NCBI GenBank assembly: GCA_914767715.1
Contig: OU612071.1
Span: 10,461,493-10,525,492, forward strand
From: Membranipora membranacea
Lineage: Eukaryota > Bryozoa > Gymnolaemata > Cheilostomatida > Membraniporidae
Direction: 5' to 3'
DNA length: 64,000 nucleotides
A program made the translations under genes and the position numbers. Below are positions 24,731 through 37,986 of this stretch, one piece after another (positions within the stretch are counted from its first letter, which is position 1; each line of letters opens with the position of its first letter). The notes below the pieces were generated by a model. It worked only from the letters and a program-made list of their open reading frames with translations, was not told where the DNA came from and did no database searches.

Positions 24731-27700
24731 CTATGCTTTTTGTGGCTTGTTTGAGTTCTCTGCCCGACAGCCCAATTCTAGAAATTTGGTAGTTGATCTA
24801 GCCATGAATCCACGGCAGCCAACTTCCACTGCGAATAATTCGCAATTCCAACCTTTGTCTTGGCATTGTATCACCAGATCTTCGTATCTTGTCAGTTTTC
24901 TCTCATGCGCGTTTGAGAGATTTTCTTCCCAAGGCACCGTCAATTCCATCAGTATTAGTGCTTTTTCTTTGTCAGACCAGACGATTAAGTCTGGTCTCTG
25001 GTTCCGATCACAATATGCTGTGGCATGCTGAGCTGCTCTGTGAGGTCGCATCTCACCTGCCATTCTCTGCTGTTCATCAATCCCTTTTTGCGCAAAATCT
25101 TTTCACGCTCTTCACCACCAGCATTAGCATATTCACACTTCTCCGTGACATATATACACAATACTTTCAGGACTTGATTATGCCTATACTAGTATCTTCA
25201 AAGGCGCTGCGGGCAATTCGACAGAATATGTCGAAGTCTGCCCTTGGCCGAGCACTCGGCGCATTTCGAGTTCTCGGTCAAATTCCAGCGTATCAGGTTC
25301 GCCGAGGTCGGTAGTTGATCATAAGCTGCACCAACCAGAAAGCTGATCCTATGTGGCTCCATTGACCACATTTCTGTCCATTTTAGCTGACACTGCTCAA
25401 CAGACTCCCAACAAGTCCACCTGCCTTGTTGGGCTTGGCCTACAGCTTGTGTCTGGCGGCGCTCCTCTTTCATCTTGCGACCTCATCAACTACCATCTCC
25501 CGTCTAACCTTTGGGCTTTCCTTTGAGAACCGTCGGTTTGCTTCCCAGCCAATGCCATGACGTGCAGTTGTCACAGCACCCACAATCTCACTTATCTCCA
25601 TTCAAGATTTGGCATCTCTGACAGTCTCTGTGACAGACCACTTTTTACCAGTGTCAAGTGTTGGAGCACATTCCCTTATCACCTGGTCGAGTGACTCGTT
25701 TAACATCATATCCAGTCTCGCTTTTGATGTTTTGTACTCTTCCACAAACGATTTCATAGGTAGTGAAAGAGTAAACGAACTGGCATACAGTGCGTTAGTG
25801 TTGAAGCTCCTTGGAACTCCGAGCCACTTACGCATGTGCTTGTTAATCATTTGCTCCATTCTCTCAACTGGTGTAAGCGGAATATCATAAACTGTCAGAG
25901 GCCACAGAATTCGAGGCATGAGTGCAAAGTTGAGAATCCAGGCTTTGTATTTACCAGACAAACCACATTTTTCAATCACGTCCAGCCCTGTAATGGGTTG
26001 TTTTTTCACCTCGCTTCCGCGGAACCTGTCTGTGATTGGTAAACTATACCATCTACCTAAGCTCTTCACAGGCTGCTCTGCAAGCGTGGGAATACACTCT
26101 GTTCCTATGAAGTAGGTATTTGGTACAGGTTTGCACTTACACAAAGACAGGGACCGGCTCTTGCTAGGTTTGAATCGCATCGCACATCTCTCTATCAACT
26201 CATGCAGTCTATCGATTGAAGCTTCAACCTGAGCCTTGACTGGTGATATTATAATTGTAATGTCATCCATAAAGGCCCTAATCGGCGGTAGTATCTGGTT
26301 ATTCGCAACCTGGATCCCATTCACACTGCCTTGTGAATTCCGTATAACTATCTCCATCACCATAACGAAAAGCAAAGGTGATATAGCACATCCCATAGGG
26401 ATGCCTACTGCCAGCTCTTGCCAGCTCGTGGTAAAGTTCTTAGTAGTGAATTGCATTTTGAACTTTTTATAGTAGCGCTCAACCATAACCCTTAACCTGT
26501 CGGGCACCCAGAAGTGTGATAGTGCGAGGTCAATTATGCTGTGCGGTACAGAACCATAGGCGTTGGCCAAATCCAACCAGATTACCTCAAGGTTTGATTT
26601 AGCTTGTTTAGCAGATTTTATTGCTGACCAAATCATGCTCACATGCTCAAGACATCCAGGGAATCCTGGGATGCCTGCCTTCCGAACTGATGGATCAATG
26701 AATCCATTGTTCATGAGATAATCTGTCAGGCGTTTTGCCAGAACGCTGAATAATATCTTGCCTTCTACATTTAGCAGTGATATTGGTCTAAACTGCCCTA
26801 GGTCCTCCGCCTTATCCTCTTTCGGCATATACACACCATTCGCACAACACCACTCATCTGAGATCTTGTCAGACTTCCAGATTTGGTTGAGCAATTTTGT
26901 CAAGATCTCCAGTGTTCCTGGACATTTCTTGTATAGCTTATAACTGATGCCATTAATGCCTGGCACACTTTTGGCACGTGCCTTGGTAACTACCTGCGCA
27001 ACTTCTCCAAGCTTGATATCACCCATCTCAAAACTGAAACCTGGAGATGTTGGACGTTTAAGCCCAGCAATATCAGTGTTCACATCGCTCTTGTTACCGT
27101 ACACCTTTGCCAAGTGTGCCTCAACTTCTGCCTGACTAGCCTTGAGCTCGCCATTCTTGCTCTGCTCAAACAACTTCTTGGCAAATCCGTACGGATTTTT
27201 CATGAAATTGTTTAAGTTCTTTCGCTTCAACTTCCTCTTCTGCCTCAAGGCCTCAGCTCTGGCTAGCCTTCTTATTCGATCCCTGGCATCATTAAGCAAT
27301 ACATAAAACCAATGCCTTTCTGATTCAGCGCGATTTCTCATTCTCTCTTTCAGCGCGCGTTGCTGAGTTCTCAGTTTGCCTTTCTCACATTGGCGTCTAT
27401 TTGGTATTTTGGTGCACTGAGTTCCACCTCGTTTCCCAACTATGAAACTTCTCCTCACAGATTGAAAAGAGGATAGCAGGCAGTTGTTTGGCCTTTTTCT
27501 CGCCGCTTCCAGTCAATGCAGAGTTGAGAGCAACAACTGCATATTCGTCAAGCTCACGCCAAGTCTTGACACTGCTCATCTTTGGCCAATCAACCTCCTG
27601 CCTTTCACGACCGCTCCCATGATGCTCGGTGGGTGTTTGAGAGTTGGTTGTCTGCCCACTGTGGTTTTCAACCTGGGGCAGTGTACTATCCGTCTTATGT

Positions 27701-27873
27701 GCAGAGTTATCTACACTGCGGTTCTCTAACACCACTTCGCATCCCTTCTTAGTTCTATGTATTTTCATACCACGCTCAGTTTTGAAACCCCTCCGGCATA
27801 CGCAAATCAATGGCATTTCCGAGTTCGTTATAACAGTAAACCGGGTACCAGTGATTTGTTTAGGTCTCTCATT
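24731..27873 (-). pseudogene. R2/Hero-type LINE with restriction-like endonuclease, main body
   Basis: On the minus strand the element reads: an N-terminal zinc-finger-like segment (CVCRRGFKTERG...HRTKKGC, near 27810-27740); a long RT frame at 27458-25602 (618 codons) with GQFRPISLLN, WLDLANAYGSVPH, GIPMGCAISPLLF and the catalytic FMDD box; a CCHC-like knuckle after the RT (CAECSAKGRLRHILSNC, near 25240-25200); and a restriction-like endonuclease (RPDLIVWS, LILMELTVPWE, KLTRYEDL, near 25000-24850). This order marks the R2/NeSL/Hero group, which uses a REL endonuclease. Zinc finger, RT, knuckle and endonuclease lie in shifting frames, so at least three frameshifts inactivate this copy. The 5' part is separated by the P element and continues at 51565. 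Confidence 0.92.
27866..27873. repeat. 8-bp target-site duplication, left copy
   Basis: CTCTCATT abuts the left end of the giant P element and is repeated exactly at 51565-51572. An 8-bp duplication is the hallmark of P-superfamily insertion. Confidence 0.95.
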
Positions 27874-28367
27874 CATAGGCATCTGGAGTTACAAGCATGT
27901 CCAGTATCAGCCACCCCCTTTCCCTCTCAAGGTGTAGCACACTTGAGTTTCAAACAAAATCACTCACTAAAACTTTTGCACTCTGTTCACTCTAATAAAC
28001 TGTGTCTTTTACAATGGTTTCCAATCCTCTACTTGCTCTTTTACAGGTGCTGTGGATGAAATGTTCTGAAAGATTCCCAATTTCTCTCAGAATCCTGCCA
28101 TTGACGCCATGTTGATAACCCAAACTGTAGCTTTCAAAAAATACTTTTTATAATGAATTTTTCTTCACTGAATCTGTTTTTGTTTATCAAAATCAAAGTT
28201 ATATTTTGTTTCTGTATTTAAAAAATGTCTATTTCATTGTTTTCAATCGTATTTCAATAAACTAAATAATATTTCAAATAAACAAAAGGGACGTCTTCGT
28301 TCATCGACTCTCCCATTGGCTTACTGCTATTAAACCACTATGGCGGTTTCCTTTTGGGAATTCCCAG
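27874..28367. repeat. Left terminal inverted repeat, 494 bp
   Basis: It aligns by eye with the reverse complement of 51071-51564 with six substitutions and two single-base indels. It starts CATAGGCA and ends ggaattcccag. The inner end lies 78 bp before the transposase start codon. Confidence 0.95.
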
Positions 28368-31300
28368 AATAATAACAGTACTGGATTGACTGCATTTTGG
28401 CGGACTCATTACCATATTCATTATCACTTGTATTATGAGGGGAAAATGCCCCCTAAGGCAAAATATGGTCAGAAACTCTGGCAGGCCCAGTCCAGTGGGG
28501 GGAAAACAAGTGCTAGTAAATGGTAAGAGTTTTGGATTGTAGAGTTTGCTTAGTTGGCTAATAAATACAGTGAGAGTATTTCAATTTACCATTTTAGTTG
28601 CTTGTGTGTAAAAATGCTGGTAATTACCAAAGATTCAGAGTGTGTATAACAAAGCAAGTGTGTGTTTCTCACCAACCACTTGTTGAATGTTCATCATAAC
28701 ATTAATTAAATTGTGCCACTCAGGTTGAAGCGTCACTATATGACCCAGCAGCCAGTGCAACTCCAAACCTGTTGTTCAACTCAGAGCGTTTACGCTGACT
28801 TTGGCACTCTATATAAAAATGGGCCAAATATCTCTCCTAAAGCCTTCAATCAGGTAGTCCTGAAGGTGAGTCCTCAGAGTTAATTTTATAAACTGTATAA
28901 AGTTTTTTTTTAATGAATGCTTAGGTGCCTTGCCTACCTAATCTACCAGTTACTGAGTTTTCATTCTACTAGTCGGATACAGTTAGAGTGATGGTTGCTG
29001 TTTTAAAATGCACTGTTTTATGTGTCATAGCTGTTATGACTTGATCGGCTTAATAAAGTTGAATATATTATACAGAAATGCTGGTACAATTCTCAGCCAA
29101 CATATTATGTGTCAGGCAATGTTATGAGCCTACTTGTCTCTAAGGAAGGAAACACCAAAACATGCTATTCTCTGTAGGAATTTCCTGCCGCGTCTATCCA
29201 ACGGAGGTATATTGCGAAGGTGGGTACCAGGCAAGTGTTTGTGGGACTGATGAAAGTGGGAACCAATCCACAAACCAGTGCAGACCACACATACAACCAG
29301 AGCAGGACACAAAGCAATTCCTCCGACCATGGATATGTAAAGGTAAAATTGTCAATCTAAGTGGGGGGTGCAATGGTGGTCTAAAGTATAAAGTGTAAAG
29401 AAATTTCATCAGAGAAAAAAACACACAAAAAAAGGGTGCCAACAAATGGGTTAGGTCTCGTCTGTCGTCTACGTTGTAAATGGATTGTAACAGTAATTCA
29501 CTCTGCCTAACCGGTAAAATTTCAGACAAAAGTAATTCCAATACAAACATACTGATATGTACCATACACCGAAAACTTTTTAATTCCATATAGGGGCAAG
29601 CCAGGCATTTTATTTGACCATCCTCATATAAAACTCATCCCATGCTACTCTCTATTCCAGTCTTGTGTTTTCAGAACATTCAAATTGTTCTGACCAGATT
29701 TTACTATCATCTTCCATTGATCCAGTGTATTTGTTGAGTAGAGTATGCAAGAGAGTGCTTTGACTGTTTACATACAAGGAGCAATCATTCATAAGAATTA
29801 TTTTGTTATTGTAAAATTGTAACTTGTAGTCGGCTACCCACTTGCAATGAAGCGACGGCTCACAGTTTTCAGGACATAATTATGTTTGGCACCATTGTTC
29901 AGTTACCCACAATTACCTAAAGCTGTCGCTCTGGTCTGAGAACTGCAACTGTTGAATTTACTTTTTTTATGTAGCGTTGTCTACCACGCAAAGCACTTGG
30001 AGAAATTACGAATATCAGTCAGCCGACGGCAGCAACACCTCCTCCGCAACAGAAAGCTGAAACAACAGCAAATGACAGTGACTGTTCAAACTCTGCTCCC
30101 AGCAAAGGAGACACCGATCACGGTGAGGGAAGAGGGCATTTATCCATTTGTTAATCATTTGTTAATAGAGCTGAACTGGATTTGAGATAATGCAGTATGA
30201 TACAAACATGTGCACTATTGAACGCCAGATCTCCTTTTTAAACTTGAATAGAATAATGTATATTTTGCTGAGATCCATCGATCCTACTTTTAGGCTATTT
30301 AATCCATGATCTCGAGTAGTGAAGTAGTGAGACTTTGGGTTTATGTCAAGAAACCATGCTAAGCTTTTCAATTATTCATAATATGTTACCATTTTGACCC
30401 TCATCGAACTATGTGTGTGTGAATTGACCAGATTCAGAAAGTGATGATGAAGGTAGAGATGTTGACCAGGGGGATGAGGAGTATGTACCATTCACCTCAG
30501 ACACGAATCAGAATCAGAAGAACAACCTGACGTCACCGAAACCACTCCAGCTCCAGTACCAGCCATCTCTTGGGAGGATCTGCTTCCTGCAGAGCTACGG
30601 CAGGATGAGGAGTGGAAACATTTCTATTAGCAACAGCTAAAGAATTGTGGGAAATATCATAGATGGAGCATAAGGTAAGTCAAGATATACACTGTCTGAC
30701 AAAAATACTGTTGCCCTCGAGAGGACTGTGATTAATATATGACGCTTGTTGCATCCTATGTATTTAGACAATCCTCTTTTTGATACAGACTTAATATTGC
30801 ATAGGGTAGTGATAACATCACTTATTTATCATTTTGACTAAGATGACGCCAGAAATTTGGTTTGACTTAGAATGACAACGCTCAATGTGCACATGGTGAG
30901 ACAATGCATTTTCTTAATGATTTTTTTCAGCGTACTCCAGACATCTCTGGATATGTACACAAGATCTCCACAAGGTTACAGCAACAGGCGGAAGGCTGGT
31001 ACCTTAAAACTTCCACATCCAAAACACTTGCAGAAGATAAGGAACTATGTTTCACAAACTCCAGGGTTAAACATGAAAACCTTCACTGGATGCTGCTGGA
31101 GGCAGACAGGCGCAGACTATCAGCCAGAGGGCGAACTGGCTTCATCGTGTTCGATGAAGTCCAGATTCAGGTTAGTGGAATGCTTGCACCATTTCCTTCC
31201 TTAATACTGCATGATTCTTGCGCCTTGCAAACCACCGTTCTATATGTAAAAATATCACAATGTAGGACAACTTCACCCTTCTGAAAACTAACAACTATGT

Positions 31301-32155
31301 CAGTTAGTTATAGGGGAGAGTAATTTTTTGATAGCAGAACAAAAAAATTAGGCTTTTCGCACAAGCACCAGAAGTTATCATCTCACAGTAAATGGATGAA
31401 CAATAAAGGTGATACACCAAGTGACAACAGGGCCGCCATTAGTGGGCCATGGGGCAAGACTAGTCCGTCATGATATCTGATAACTTTCATTTTCTATCAC
31501 TTTCATCATTTACGACTTCATATTCTCAGGTGTTCCCTTCTGCTATTCCTATATTTTTATGTTGCTTTAGGAGGACCTGCAAGCTGATTGGGATGGGATG
31601 GGATGACAGAATATGGGTCTGCTGATGGCATGTATCGATACAGAAGACAGGGTAAGCAAAGCAATTCAGTGACAGCGCTTTGCATTGAAAGACTTGCAGA
31701 CATTTTTTTTTTCAATTCTGCTTTAGTCTGCATTATTCTGTAATCTCAGCGTGAAGTATGTTGAGTCCCACCTATTAATTTTGTGTCTCATGACCAGTGA
31801 TTATGCTATTGCTAGACATGGTCAATAGCATAATAAATCAAAATCATTTCATTCTAGGCGGATTCAGAAACCTAGCCACACATGTGCTGCAACTTGTGTT
31901 CCTTGGTTACACCGGTTTTAAGTGGCCTGTCGCCTACTTCTGCACCACAGAAGCTCATGCAGCAGAATTGATGCAGATTGTTTGGGAGGTGGTGGACAAG
32001 CTAGACCACTACGATTTTAAGGTGTGTTATTGTTATTTCCTCAATAGAGTTTTCAGTTGTAAGTCTTGCACAAAGGCCAGGAGTGTAGAGACATGGCATT
32101 GGCAGCGTTTCCACAGTCTGTTTTTCTGTTGACATATTGATGGTATTTAGTTGTA

Positions 32156-33075
32156 CCAGAGACTATAGATATAGAGACCTTCCACTTGCGCATAAAATGC
32201 GAATAGCCAATCAGCGTTATTTAACGGTCACGCCCACTTCTGGTTGTATAGTAAGCGCTGCTGCCTTGGTCAGCAATGGGTTTATCAATAAAGTTTCAGG
32301 TTTTTCACCTAAGTTATTTGAGGCAAAATAACCACAATCTTGATGGCAAAACCAGATCAGACAGCAACAAAGTCACTATCAACTTGTTATTGCATTCTTA
32401 GCCAGGGATTTATATAATACAGGCCTGTATTTATGTGAGAAAGTAAGGGGGCTGTGCAGTATAATCCATCATAGTTGCCCGCTGCAATGTAATGATGGCC
32501 TGACATAGGTTAGCTGTTGTGATGAGTTTCACGGACAAAGTTCTCATGTGTGAGGACAAGAAGAGGCCTTCTTTTTGTTTGGATAGCGTCGCTTGTTAAT
32601 ATATGCGCTAAGATAAATATAAAAAAAATTAATCATGGTGACTAGGACCAACCATACACACGCGTTCAAAAGTGAAGTAAGAATGGCATCGGAGTAAAGT
32701 GCATCGTCAGCAGATTCATACTGACAATACAATTCAATACTGACAAAATGTAAAGAAATTACTGCATCAAGACATTACCAAAAGGTTTTATCATTCACCA
32801 AGTATTTTAATTTTTTGATTCCTATATTTTATATAAAGGTCACCTCTTAGATTTCATTTGTCCCAGTTGATATTATTGAAAGTTTTGTGGGAATGTACTT
32901 ATAAAATAAACAACTAAAGCATTCACCTTGTCAATTTTTGATGGTAAATTCATAGCACTGGGTACGCTTACCTCCAAGCGATTACCACCAGAAAAGGAGC
33001 CTAATTTTCAATGTGTTTGCATCGGTTATATCAAAATCATGGCAAGTGGAAGGTCTCATTATCTATAGTCTCTGG
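32156..33075. mobile_element. MITE in transposase intron, CCAGAGACTATAG ends
   Basis: Imperfect TIRs (CCAGAGACTATAGAT and then GAGACCTTCCACTTGC shared by both ends) are flanked by TTGTA at 32151-32155 and 33076-33080, an exact 5-bp duplication. The 920-bp interior is non-coding. It lies in the intron between exons 31858-32021 and 33392-33541. Confidence 0.85.
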
Positions 33076-33299
33076 TTGTACTCCTTCAACAATATGCACC
33101 GAAAGATGAAAATAATATAATGATGATCATAGTTCTGACATTGTTAGGTGCAAAAAATGATGTAAATAGTTAGCAATACTCTTTCCCTTAGTTCGCATTG
33201 CACAGGAGTAGACATTTCCCAATAATCAATAAATTATATCACTTGTCTCCAATCAGGGAAGTCCCTGCTCCAATTCATTAACGCAGTTTTGATACATGC

Positions 33300-33320
33300 C
33301 CCCCCCCCCCCCCCACCCCG
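33300..33320. repeat. Poly-C tract
   Basis: A run of about 15 C followed by acccc lies in a transposase intron. Similar tracts occur at about 18680 and, on the other strand, at about 55469 and 57036. Confidence 0.9.
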
Positions 33321-35521
33321 GGTGTACAGGTTTATACACCGGGAGCCACTACTACCATTCGCTACGGCTAAGACTATAGTTTATCACACAGGTAGAAGGG
33401 ATGCTCATGGATGGAGGAGCAAATAATCGAAAATTCCTCAGACTACATGATGGTGACAGGGAGCTCAGGTCACAGGAGGCCTATATAATAACAAACCCAA
33501 ACAGGCCATCACAGGAGGTAGCTGCTGTGATGGATCCATGTGTAAGTGTTTCAAGGTGATTGTTACGTTGTTGATGAGATGGCAATGATTTAACTTGATG
33601 TTATGAAAGAGAAATTTCCCTGTGATAGTATGTTGATGATATCAGCTTGATAGTGCATAGAGGTTATACAGTGTAGTTGATCATGTTTAATATTGATGGG
33701 TATAAAATTTATTGAATATTGTTCAGAATATTATTATATATATAATATTAAGCAAATGTCACTTTACTTTGACTCACTGCCGCTAGCATTTCGGCTACAC
33801 GGTACAAAAGCATAAACTGTAATGCAGGAGAAGATATTGGTCTGTACATGATATTTGATCAGGGCGATGGGGCCTTGAAATGGAAATAGATTTCAGAGTG
33901 ACCGAAAAATTTTGACACAACCAGGCAATGGGTCTATTGAATATGGTTCGAATGCTACGATTGGTCAAAGGTTTAAAAATCAGTAAGCAACCTGTTTGTG
34001 ATATCTTAATAGTGTTAGTCAGAATGTGGAACCAGTAGAAAACATAATTGATATTATCAATTGTTAAAATTTCAGCATGGGATAAAAAAATCAGAAATTC
34101 TATGCTAAACTCACGTAACACGCCCAATGCAAAGAGGAGACTGAGATGGGGAGCAGACATCTGCGTCTGGGACCACTGGGAAGACGCATATAGATGGGAT
34201 GACGAATCCAACAGCATGAGATTACACTATAAGCTCACTAATGAGCATATATTCGTTACTGACAGCGGTAAGATGCGTAACCACCTCGCCTTCCAAACTA
34301 TGGACAAGGATATGCTGCATCTTATAAAGGTATTCCAGTATGTTTTCAGATAATAGACATAGCTGTTTCTTCAATCTCCTAGAAGCGTCATTTACTTGCT
34401 GCAAACAAAACAACAATACAGGTGGTTAAATACGAAAATTTGCCGTCCTTGCCTAAAAGCTGACTTAGCTATGATATTACCACACTTATGCAATTCCCCA
34501 CTAAAATTACAGAAATACCAATGCCATTATCGAATATGGTAGAACTGTTGTTGAGATGACAGGAATTGAGTGGCATAGTATGAGTTTATCAGATAACATG
34601 CGGTGGACTTTCTGTGCAACCAATGCAGTTCTTCATATGGCCCACCAAAATGGCGGCTTATTTATATATGAGGCACTTTGATGCATGAAATGTCAAGGAG
34701 TCTTCTACCAATGTCAAACCGAGCACTATTACCCTCTAAACTGTATTATGTTTTAAAGATGTATCAGCAGGAGTCCAAGAGGACAGACCTAAATCTGACC
34801 ATACAGGGATTACAAAACATGGCCGTGCTGACGGAGAATCTACTCTCGACAGTAACTTATGTCTCGGTAGATGATGCTCGGTTCGCGGAAAACTTGCAGG
34901 CTCTGCAATTTTTTACAGATTGGTATAACCATACCAAAGGAGACCCCAAGTATGTCTGATTTCACCGTATTAAAAAAATATAGAATGAGGTTAAAGATCC
35001 AAAGACGTTGCTAAACATCGGTATGAAAACATTTTGGGACATATTGATCATAACATTATTTATATCATCCTATCTAATAGAGAGGCGACACAATATCAAT
35101 AACATCATAGCTGTACCCCTGTACGATGACAGCTGGGCTGAAATTCTCAAGACTCAATTATTCCTGCAGTCACATTAATATAACCACTATCATAACTTTT
35201 GTTAGGTCCTTCATTACTCAAGAGGCGTATGATGACATGTGCTCTACAGTACATGGATTTCAGTTTGTTACAAAAAGAATCCTGAAGTCACATCCTGGAT
35301 CACGAGTCGAGGCTTCCATTATGAACAGTGATGTTATTGAAAACATGTTTTCCTCACAGAGAGGCCACTGCAACGGAGCCAACACAAATCCGTCCATCCT
35401 TGCATACAGCAAGGCTATAAAAACGATCATCATGACAACTGAGCTGCAGCGCTCCTCAAAAAGAAATGCCAGCTCAACCGCCTCAGTAGGGGGGGGCACA
35501 TCCCTACCACATTCTTGCTAA

Positions 35522-35605
35522 AAAGAGCTTTAGATCAAAAGTGTAACCAAGGTAGGCTGACGCTAAGACTATGTATTTAGCATTATTTATTATTATATTT
35601 GTTAT
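35522..35605. other. Convergent 84-bp gap between transposase and helicase genes
   Basis: Stops of the two genes face each other. On the minus strand an AATAAA-type polyadenylation signal is readable at about 35589, suitable for the helicase gene. No clear signal for the transposase is seen before the helicase stop. Confidence 0.55.
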
Positions 35606-35975
35606 TTAGATGTGATTAATATTCACATACCTTTGTACTTTGTTGCACCGAATACACGCCCATTCAATAGCTGCTAGCTCCTGTTGAGTTATGCCCTTCT
35701 TCATTGTAATGCAGACAACATGGTACCAGTCCTGACATTTCTCGCATTCGATCCAGTGAAGTGTATCCGGTAACTTCATCTTTCCTCTTCTCACCTTGCA
35801 GTATTGAGCTTTGCAGTCATCGTTCTCAGTTTCACTGGCTTTCCTTCTCTGCAACATCAACAGGATTATAGGGTCAAATTTTGCAGTATTTTTTGGCATC
35901 CACCAACACAAGTATATCTTGTTGTCCCGTTGGCTGAATGTTATATACGGAATCTCTATATATAGATATAGATAT

Positions 35976-36013
<38 letters not shown>

Positions 36014-37950
36014 ATATCTATTTTTATAGCAGCTTAATAAGGTATCATGTTATTTCTGATTGATTTCTGCGGAATTATATAAACAAGATATGCTTCTACT
36101 GTCTATTTTTCTCTGTAAAATCTGCAGGATTGCAAGGTCAAGCATGGCAGTATTTTTTGTCCCCCATCGAAGCAGATATGTCTTGTGGGATGTAATGTTC
36201 TATTACTTTTTATTATAGCAGCGTAAATAGATAATGCATTGTAAGAATTTCTTCCAATGAATCTTTGCGAAGTTAACATCAGCATTTTTTGAATTCCTTT
36301 TTTTGTGAACCAAAAATCTGTAATTAAATACAAATTACCTATGTATTTTGAAAAACTTACCTTACGAGTACTTGCAGACCTTTTCTCTGTTGACGTCTGC
36401 TCCATAGCGGATATCTTGCTGCGATGAGACTGCTTCCTCTGTTGTTGTAGTGCGTTGAGCATTCTCTTCCGAAATTCATTATTTCCCACTGGCAGGTAGC
36501 GCTGTAGCAGAAGCCTCCACACTTCTTCCAGGAGAATCGGGTCAGGTTGTCCTGGGAAGAGTGAACCCAGTTTTTCCCGCAGGCACACATCATTGAGCAG
36601 ATAGTTATAGGTTATATCGTAAATGACAGGACCCACTGTCATTCCGGTCTCAAGGGTCTCACGCCTGTCTCTAGCTTCATTCAGCTGAAGAAACAGCTCG
36701 TATGCTGAGTCTGTAATGTGTGTGCGAGTCTCCTTGATGTCTCCTCTCGCCGTCTCTGACACTGTGTCAGGGTACCTGCCTGACCTCGCCTCACTTTCTG
36801 AGGTTTTAAGCACAGTTTCAAATGCATGCTTCACACGCTTGCACAGTTTGTATGTGGCTGTTGTGGTTTTTCCTCTAAGTAATCTGAGGCGACGAGACAT
36901 CTGTTTATTGCACTTGAACACTGTGCGACCGCCAATCTTACGTATTACACCTCTGGCTGCATCAGAGGTTTGAAGAGATGTTGAGGGTTGCGCAGAAGCA
37001 GAAGTTCTGGCGAGACGTGAAGATCTTTCTGCCTGACGGTCAGCCTCAGTGTTCAGATACCTGCTGCACATTGACGAGAACATGACACGCAGGTAATAGT
37101 GATACTGATCGGGAATGTTCTCTTCCACCATCTTTGCTGTAAGTTCAGTGGTTTTAAACTTAAATATTGTCTCTGCAAACGAACTGAATATGACACCATT
37201 AGCTACATGTTCTGAACATTCCCAGCTAGAATTTCTAAATGGAAACACTCCAGCTGGTCCTCCATGAACTTGTGAATAAGTTTAAGGTTGATATTGTCCT
37301 TCAAGAAGAGGATGTCTGAGTTAATGCTATTCTGTTTATCCGTAACTGGGGACAGATATGCCTGAGAAAGGAGCAGATCAGCTACTGCCATGCTGTTGGG
37401 AGAAGCTGACTGGACTGATGGTACTACTGCTGCTTCGGTGGGAGGAACTCTTTCCGAGGCCATCATCAGCTCATCCTCACTCTCCGTCATGCAAAAGTCA
37501 AATTCATCTTCCGCTATGGAAAAATCGTGGCATCTACAGCATGTGAGGTCTCGAATAGGGTCCATTGCCGGCTCTTCTAGAGCTTTGAGAACTGCCTTAG
37601 AAGGTGGTATCACTAGGCTCTTTCTGAAGTTGATTACCTGAAGATACTGAGGGTTGCTCGCCCTGCTAATCGCAACTGGCAGTAACCCAGGATACCACAT
37701 GTCTTCGGCATGTACCTCAACAGCGGCAGCAGTCATACCTTGTGACTTATGAACGGTGGTGGCATAGCACAGAGTCACCGGGAACTGAGTTCGACTGATC
37801 TCCACATCTTGTCTGCTGTCATATCTGTCAAAAGTGCGATGATGCAACATTATCATATAATATTCCACATTTTTCCACAAGCCTCAATCATAGCAGTAGT
37901 GTTACATCATTGGTCTATCAATACCATAGCGTTATCACCATAGAGTTATT

Positions 37951-37986
<36 letters not shown>

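Larger units (their letters stand above)
28446..35521 (+). pseudogene. P-element-family transposase, about 12 exons, with frameshifts
   Basis: Candidate exons: 28446-28522, 28725-28865, 29178-29342, 29975-30122, 30432-30674, 30931-31170, 31571-31651, 31858-32021, 33392-33541, 34076-34329, 34513-34949 and 35206-35521. Most have GT-AG borders and matching phases. P-transposase landmarks appear in order: LKLPHPKHLQKIRNYV then GFIVFDEVQIQ (first catalytic Asp), ATHVLQLVFLG and WPVAYF, MDGGANNRKFL (second Asp region), LTNEHIFVTDSGKMRNHLAF, and SDVIENMFSSQRG with GANTNPS at the C-terminus (catalytic Glu region). These follow the RNase H-like fold of P/THAP9 transposases. I see no THAP C2CH motif in the first exons. 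Defects: a 1-base shift and an in-frame TAG in the exon at 30432, a 1-base shift near 31070, a shift near 34675, a stop in the exon at 31571, and no clean donor at 34949. An inactive copy is likely. Confidence 0.88.

Noticed and set aside
25602-27458. Long 618-codon frame as a host gene
   Set aside because: It is a LINE reverse transcriptase flanked by a zinc finger and a restriction-like endonuclease in shifted frames.
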